Assembly: GCA_029204225.1 (NCBI GenBank)
Contig: CM055103.1
Span: 3,665,419 to 3,729,418 of the forward strand
DNA length: 64,000 nt
From: Diphasiastrum complanatum
Lineage: Eukaryota; Streptophyta; Lycopodiopsida; Lycopodiales; Lycopodiaceae
Reading direction: 5' to 3'
Part shown: piece by piece, positions 58,621-64,000 of the stretch
How the letters are laid out: every line of letters begins with the position of its first letter
Numbering within the stretch: position 1 is the stretch's first letter
Position numbers and translations under genes: made by a program
Notes under the pieces: generated by a model
The model's database searches: none
Told to the model about the DNA's origin: nothing
Seen by the model: the letters and a program-made list of their open reading frames with translations, nothing else

Positions 58621-61600
58621 ATGGATCCATCTTCTAGTTCATCTTTGATCAACAAATTCAATGGAGATAACTACCATCTCTGGAAGTTCAAGATGAATGT
58701 AGTTCTACTTGCCAAAGAACTATGGGACATAGTACAGAGGTCAAGTCAGAAGGTGATGCAGCCATTATCACCAAATGGAGATTGAGAGATGGCAAGGCAT
58801 TCACCATGATTACTCTCAATATCAAAGACTCTCAAGTCATTTATATACAAGCTGTTCAGATTGCTAAGGATGCATGGGACATCCTAGAAACTCTTTACAA
58901 TATCAAGGACGTCACTTCCAAACTTCATTTGAGGAAGAAATTTTTCACCCTGAGAATGTCTGATGCAGATAGTGTTTCGAGTCATCTCAACACTTTCAAA
59001 AATTTTATGGAGCAAATGACTGCAACTGCTTAGTCATTGAAGATTCCGATGCTATTATGACTCTATTATCGAGTTTACCTGATGCCAATGAAAATTGGAT
59101 CATGGCAATTTCGACCCAGGAGCATCTCGCTCTATCAAGAGTAACTTCGATGCTACTACAAGAGGAGATCAGAAGAACTGCATCCTTCTCATGCTCAAGA
59201 TCGGATCCTCAAGCTCTATATTCTAAAAGAAATCAGAAGTTCAGATCCAAGAGATCTACACAGTCAGATTATCCTGACAAGAAGAACAACATGCAGCAGC
59301 CTATACCAAATGAAGCATCAACTTCAGAGCCTTCATCATTTCAACAAAGACAGAAGCTATTCTGTAAATACTGTAAGAGGATTGGTCATCTCATTAAGGG
59401 CTGCCGAACTTTGAAGTACAACAATGAGAAGAAGAAGAAGTTCCAACATCAAGCCAATACTATTACAACCAGCCACTCGATCCAGCAACAAGAGAAAGAT
59501 GAGGCTGCCTTTATGACCATGGTTGGAGAACATCAGGATATCGACTCTTGGTACTTGGACTTAGGAACAACTCAACATATGAATCATCATTGAGACTGGT
59601 TCCACTGATACAAGCCATTCACCCATTCAAGAGTTGTGCAACTTGGAAACAACTCATCTCATTCTATCGAAGGTGAAGGAACAGTCAAAGTCGAGTTCAG
59701 AAAGGTGAAGTAAAGTTTCTGTCCAATGTTTTTCATGTTCCTAACCTTACCAAGAATCTGCTTTCGATAACCAAAATCACTGATTCTGGTCGAAGGATTG
59801 AATTTGATACAGAGGGCTGCACCATACTCGATAAGTCTAGGAAGATTTTAGCTTTTGGTAGACGATGTGGCTATCTATACAAGCTTAGTCACTGCTATTC
59901 GACAAATAGCCAAGCTCTTCATTCATCCACTTCTGAATCGACTGATATGCTTTGGCATTTTAGACTAGGCCATCTAAACTTCAATAGTATTCAGCAAATG
60001 TTGACTTAGAATCTAGTACAAGACCGTCCTTCTGTCAGTAAACAACTTTTCCATGTGAAAGTTGTATTATCAGCAAGCATGCTAGAAGTCCTTTTATTTC
60101 TGATTCAGTTCATCCTTCCAAAGGTTTGCTTGATCTTGTACATAACAACATTTGTGGCCCGATGCAAACTGCTTCGACAAGGGGAGCTCTCTATTTTCTA
60201 ACCTTCATCAATGACTTCTCTAGAAGGACTGCTACTCACTTTATGAAGAACAAATCTGAAGTGTTTAAGTTCTTCAAGCAGTTCAAGACATCTGCAGAAA
60301 ACTAGACCCAAAGGAAGATCAAGTCTCTATGCACAGATGGAGGGGGAGAGTACATCTCCACCAAATTCAAGGACTTCTGCGAGGTCAATGGAATACATCA
60401 GCAATACACAACCAGCTACTCACCTCATTCCAATGGCGTAGCTAAGAGAAAGAATCGGACACTCATCAAAAGTGCCAAGAGCATGCTGGCCCATGCCTCT
60501 CTTCCAAAGGAATTCTGGGTAGAAGCTGTTACCACAGCCGCCTATTTGCAGAATCGATCCATCACAAACTCCCTGAATGACAAAACACCTTATGAGATAT
60601 GGACATGATCGAAACCATCACTCAAGCATATTCGAGTGTTTGGATGCATTGCCTACGTTCAGAATCTAAGAAAGAAACTGGACGACACTAGCAGAAAGTT
60701 GATTTTCATCTCCATACCACAAAGCATACAAGCTCTACAATCTGGACACTCAGAAATCATTCACCAGTAGAGATGTCATTTTTGTGAAAGATCGATTCAT
60801 CGACCACAAGGGGAAGGCTCTATCAACTTCCCATCCCAAATCCGACAATTCGAAACTCAACATTGATCAACAATTTGACTCCGACTTCAACAAAGAGACA
60901 GACCCTCGACAAGTCGAACCACATCAGAGGATCGAAGTTTAACCCAAAATATCAAACCGATCCAAATAGCCTCCATCCCGATTCATGGATGATCTAGCCT
61001 ACTACTTTGTGCAAGAACCAAACATTGTTTCAGAGGCAATGTCGACACCTAATGCTGATCAATGGAAAGCTGCAATGGACACTGAATTTGATTCTATCAT
61101 CAAGAATCAAACATGGACTATTACTGAGCTGTCAAAAGATCAAAATCTGATTCCATGCAAATGGATATTCAAAGCAAAGTATGATGCTGAAGAAGATTAA
61201 ATCGATACAAGGCCAGGCTTGTTGCCAAAGGCTTCTCCTAGATTTCAGATTTGGATTATTCAGAGACCTTCAGCCCTGTCGTTAAGCATGCTTCGATTAG
61301 ACTACTACTCTCCTTTGCAGCTACAACCGATCTCGAAGTCCACCAAATGGATGTCCAAACTGCCTTCCTCAATGGGACTATCGAAGAGGAGATCTATATG
61401 TCGTAGCTAGAGGAATACGAACTCTAGGGCAAGGACCACCTAGTATGCAAAACAATCAAGGCCCAATCTCATGGAACAGCCAAAAACAAACCTCAGTAGC
61501 ATTATCATCAACCAAATCAGAATACATAGCTGCCACAAATGCTACCAAGGAGGCAATTTGGCTAAGGAACTTGCTTGTAGATATTGACCTTGCTCAGCCA

Positions 61601-61700
61601 CATCCAACGACAATCTATTGTGACAATCAAAGCACAATTGCACTATCTCTGAATCTAGGATTTCAATCTCGAAACAAACATATCGAAATCAAGTATCACC
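58621..61700 (+). pseudogene. Ty1/copia gag-pol pseudogene
   Basis: Gag starts MDPSSSSSLINKFNGDNYHL (58621) and, after a frameshift at about 58735, continues with AWDILETLYNIKDVTSKLHL. The CCHC knuckle CKYCKRIGHLIKGC follows (about 59372), then protease SWYLDLGTTQHMNHH and a stop (59593). Integrase (about 60320-60780) keeps SLCTDGGGEYIS and SPHSNGVAKRK. RT begins WKAAMDTEFDSIIKNQTW (60985-61200) and reaches HQMDVQTAFLNGTIEEEIYM in shifted frames. A deletion at about 61440 removes most of RT including YVDD. RNase H (61445-61700) resumes with SVALSSTKSEYIAA and IYCDNQSTIALS. It is cut at about 61700 by the opposite-strand ORF region. Confidence 0.9.
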
Positions 61701-62519
61701 TTCTTTTCAGCTTCAGACTTGTCTTCGTGCTGCTTGGCGATCTTCAATTCTCGATCCAGCTGGACAATCTTCTGGATGATGAGAGTGTTTTTGGATCCCA
61801 TCTCTGAAATTCTCTGTTCCATTTTTTTTTCTTCTCCAGCATAGACTAGATCACTTCGCAAGGCTTGAGACCAAACCGAGAGCATCACCAGCATCTACTG
61901 TCATGGAGGTGGCAACAGCAGCAGGACCTGATGGTACTGTCCTTGGTTGGCATGAAATAGATGCTGGTACTTTTTTTCTCAAAAATATCTTCGTCTTCAA
62001 AACCCTCAGGCACGGTGGCGTCGAACTGCTTCGGTGACTTCGCAGCTTGGTCGACCCGAAGTGTGGCTGGGCTATCTTTAGCTTGAAGTTGTTGGCTTGA
62101 GTCTTCAACACCGACAATAGTGTCATGGATTTGTTCGAATCATCTTCCAAGGGATTGGAATTCAAAGGGAGCAAGGCTCTGGGGCATTTCAAAAATTTCG
62201 ACGGCCCCAAGGGGGTCAGAATCATCGAACATATCCATGAAATACTGTGTGTTTGGTGAAGTAGCTTCGGTGTGCAGAAGTCGGGCGGCCTGGGCAACTG
62301 TGATGGAAATGGTAGCCCCAATGGTCACGGACTGTCTTGTGTGGAAGCAGAGGTGAGGGAAGCATCAGAGACGGGGGGAATAGAAAGTTCAGTGCGACAA
62401 ACAATAGGGGGCGGAAGCGCAGTTGACATTGTATGCCTAGTACGACGTCATGACGCGGAAGGCAAGTCAGGAATGACGATCTCGCTACGTGGGCGACGTC
62501 GACTATGTGAACTGGAGGC
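61655..62519 (-). pseudogene. decayed C-terminal part of the 62520-63269 ORF (coiled coil)
   Basis: Minus-strand frames downstream of the intact ORF still look protein-like. These are NTQYFMDMFDDSDPLGAVEI (about 62185-62245), FDATVPEGFEDEDIFEKKST (about 61955-62020), and a coiled-coil piece RISEMGSKNTLIIQ and QLDRELKIAKQHEDKSEAEK (about 61690-61820). They lie in different frames with stops between. The family is unknown. The tail ends where it meets the copia RNase H fragment, so its original end is lost. Confidence 0.5.
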
Positions 62520-63269
62520 CTAGTGGGACGACTCGGCTGGTGCTTCTTCATAGACCGATAGCACAGAATCCAGGTGGAAGCCATGGATTTTGTTTTCAAA
62601 GTTGGAGGCCGCTAGAAGAGACAATAAAGAGCCAGCAACAAACTGCTGTTTAGTATTGCTCTTAATAGCTTGTTTGAGCTCACCAAAAACAGTCTTGAAC
62701 CAATTATATGGTTCAAGAGGGGCTTTGGCTATCTTGTTATACGACTCAACTATCTTATGGAGGATTTGTGAGGTGATGCGGTCTTTCCTGAGGTTGCCAA
62801 CCATCAGGAAGTTGTTCAGTAGCTGGGCAACAGCGTGTATGGAAGGCTCAGTGATGGCATCAAGGAGGTATCCGTCATTGGTCCAGTGCAAATCATTGGT
62901 GAGGTCGATGTAAGGCTTTATGGCCTGTTTGGCCTGTTTATGGTTGGGTGAGGCTTGTGTTCCAGATGCTATACCTATGGCAGCAAGGGCGGCCTCAGTG
63001 ACGCGCACCTTGTGTGTTGCTCCCTGAAAGGTGATATAAAATTTGGATTTCTCTTCCTTCCACGTAGTGAAGGCAAGAATGATGAAATCCATGTTGATTG
63101 TCCCAGAAAAGGCTCTCTCATGAATACCCATTGCAGTGAGTAGAGGCTCCGCAAGGGTCATCCACTGAGTGACCATGCTTGTGCTAGGAAGGATCATGAT
63201 GTCCATTGTAGATGGGACATCACGATGGATATTATAACGTGGAGACTGGGAGGTATCGGTGGAAGACAT
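62520..63269 (-). CDS. unrecognised ORF, 249 residues, probably retroelement-associated
   Basis: Uninterrupted frame beginning MSSTDTSQSPRYNIHRDVPS and containing MVTQWMTLAEPLLTAMGIHE, FYITFQGATHKVRVTEAALA and NNFLMVGNLRKDRITSQIL. It reads as a soluble, mostly helical protein with no signal peptide, membrane span, zinc knuckle or catalytic motif I recognise. The architecture (globular head, then a low-complexity linker and coiled coil downstream) recalls capsid-like or accessory ORFs carried by some plant retroelements. That is inference. It is flanked by transposon debris, and the region upstream (63270-64000) has repeats, not exons. The start has an acceptable context (ACATCATGTC). It could instead be a host gene fragment. 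Confidence 0.45.
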   Translation of the reverse strand: MSSTDTSQSPRYNIHRDVPSTMDIMILPSTSMVTQWMTLAEPLLTAMGIHERAFSGTINMDFIILAFTTWKEEKSKFYITFQGATHKVRVTEAALAAIGIASGTQASPNHKQAKQAIKPYIDLTNDLHWTNDGYLLDAITEPSIHAVAQLLNNFLMVGNLRKDRITSQILHKIVESYNKIAKAPLEPYNWFKTVFGELKQAIKSNTKQQFVAGSLLSLLAASNFENKIHGFHLDSVLSVYEEAPAESSH

Positions 63270-64000
63270 GATGTTCAGAAATGAAAAGTAAAATACGCAA
63301 AAGTATATCAGAAAGCAGTTTAGGAAGTTTGGAAGGCTTTGGTCGCGAAAAATATTCGCAAGAGCTTTGCTAGCACAAGTGAGGATGAATCGAATTCAGC
63401 CAACTTATAAGTGAATTTGGTGGGTCCATTACACTGAATACTAGTTTGGCTGGTCAATTTTGAACAAAAATTTGCAGGCATGTACAGTGTTGTGAAAATA
63501 GACTATAAAAATCTCAGCGAAGGTTTCTGGGGATTCGAACCTATCAGACGAACGTTTTCCAGGACTGGCGAAGGATGAACCTCTGCCCAGGAAGGTCCTT
63601 CACCTAGGTACTGTCCTAAATACATTTTTTCACAATCTGAACCTATGGCCAACCTAATTTTGACATTTTAAGACCATCTAGCATGTCGACGAAGGTTCAT
63701 AATGAGAGTAAGGTGCTCGACAAAGGTTCTCAAAATGGCATATTGGTGATCATTCGCCTAACTTCAAAATGGATTTTTTCTGGACAAGAACCTTTGCCAC
63801 CTTAAATTAGATAAATCTGAAGTGGATTTACAGTCTGAGAGCTCAGCAAAGGTATCTGATACTGTATAGGCAACATCTGACCAAAACAAATATTTTCTAA
63901 GTCATTTTTCATCAAAAATACTGTTCTTCTTTTTTTCCATGCTGATGACTTTTCTGACTTAAAAAGCTCATCAGCCTTTTCTCATTTTTTTTAACTGTCT
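63270..64000. other. upstream region with recurring CGAAGGTTC-like words
   Basis: No gene. GCGAAGGTTT (63518), GCGAAGGATGAACC (63568), CGAAGGTTCAT (63690), CAAAGGTTCTC (63721), the inverted AACCTTTGCC (63789) and GCAAAGGTAT (63846) recur through the block. Confidence 0.5.

Noticed and set aside
62140-62523. Overlapping plus- and minus-strand ORFs in this stretch as separate genes
   Set aside because: They overlap each other in several frames and are best seen as the decayed continuation of the minus-strand 249-residue ORF.

Overview
The window looks like nuclear DNA of a land plant, most likely a fern or another large-genome, non-flowering vascular plant. The evidence is two spliced host genes with GT/AG-type introns, a long PLS-class pentatricopeptide repeat (PPR) gene, and dense decayed Ty1/copia and Ty3/gypsy elements separated by CT, GT, TA and poly-C tracts. 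The plant assignment is firm. The fern assignment is an inference. No tRNA, rRNA or CRISPR array was seen.

Three host loci stand out. RRP43 (plus, 14528-17057, 8 exons, 307 residues) encodes a core exosome subunit. An aldose 1-epimerase / galactose mutarotase gene (minus, 28132-30258, 5 exons, about 359 residues) has two unusual 5-prime splice sites. A single-exon PPR gene (minus, 37492-39831, 779 residues) ends just before the usual E/DYW tail. The mutarotase gene lies between two roughly 1.8-kb inverted repeats (16928-18812 and 33130-34827). One arm carries the real last exon of RRP43 and the other carries an orphan copy of it.

Layout: 1-8 kb holds an LTR with a promoter and several copia fragments in both orientations. 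10.2-13.5 kb holds a degenerate Helentron-like transposon (PIF1-type helicase followed by an EEP endonuclease) split by a non-autonomous LTR element with perfect 5-bp target duplications. 14.5-17 kb is RRP43. 19.1-22.2 kb (minus) and 23.8-26.2 kb (plus) are gypsy relics. 28-30.3 kb is the mutarotase gene, followed by a tRNA-derived SINE with a 10-bp target duplication. 37.0-39.8 kb is a gypsy scrap and the PPR gene. 40.8-43.7 and 49.8-53.4 kb are two related gypsy relics with double zinc-knuckle gag. 46.1-46.8 kb is a TA-flanked MITE beside a 12-copy degenerate tandem array. 53.4-56.8 kb is a minus-strand copia element. 58.1-61.7 kb is a plus-strand copia element with a clear Met-tRNA primer-binding site. 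61.7-63.3 kb is an unrecognised minus-strand ORF with a 249-residue intact head and a decayed coiled-coil tail.

The host genes show no functional linkage with one another. The main theme is a small gene island reworked by nested insertions, inversions and microsatellite growth. The most distinctive items are the nested Helentron/LTR insertion, the inverted duplication of the RRP43 terminal exon, the microsatellite at the integrase D-G-G-G-E motif, and the mutarotase splice sites.
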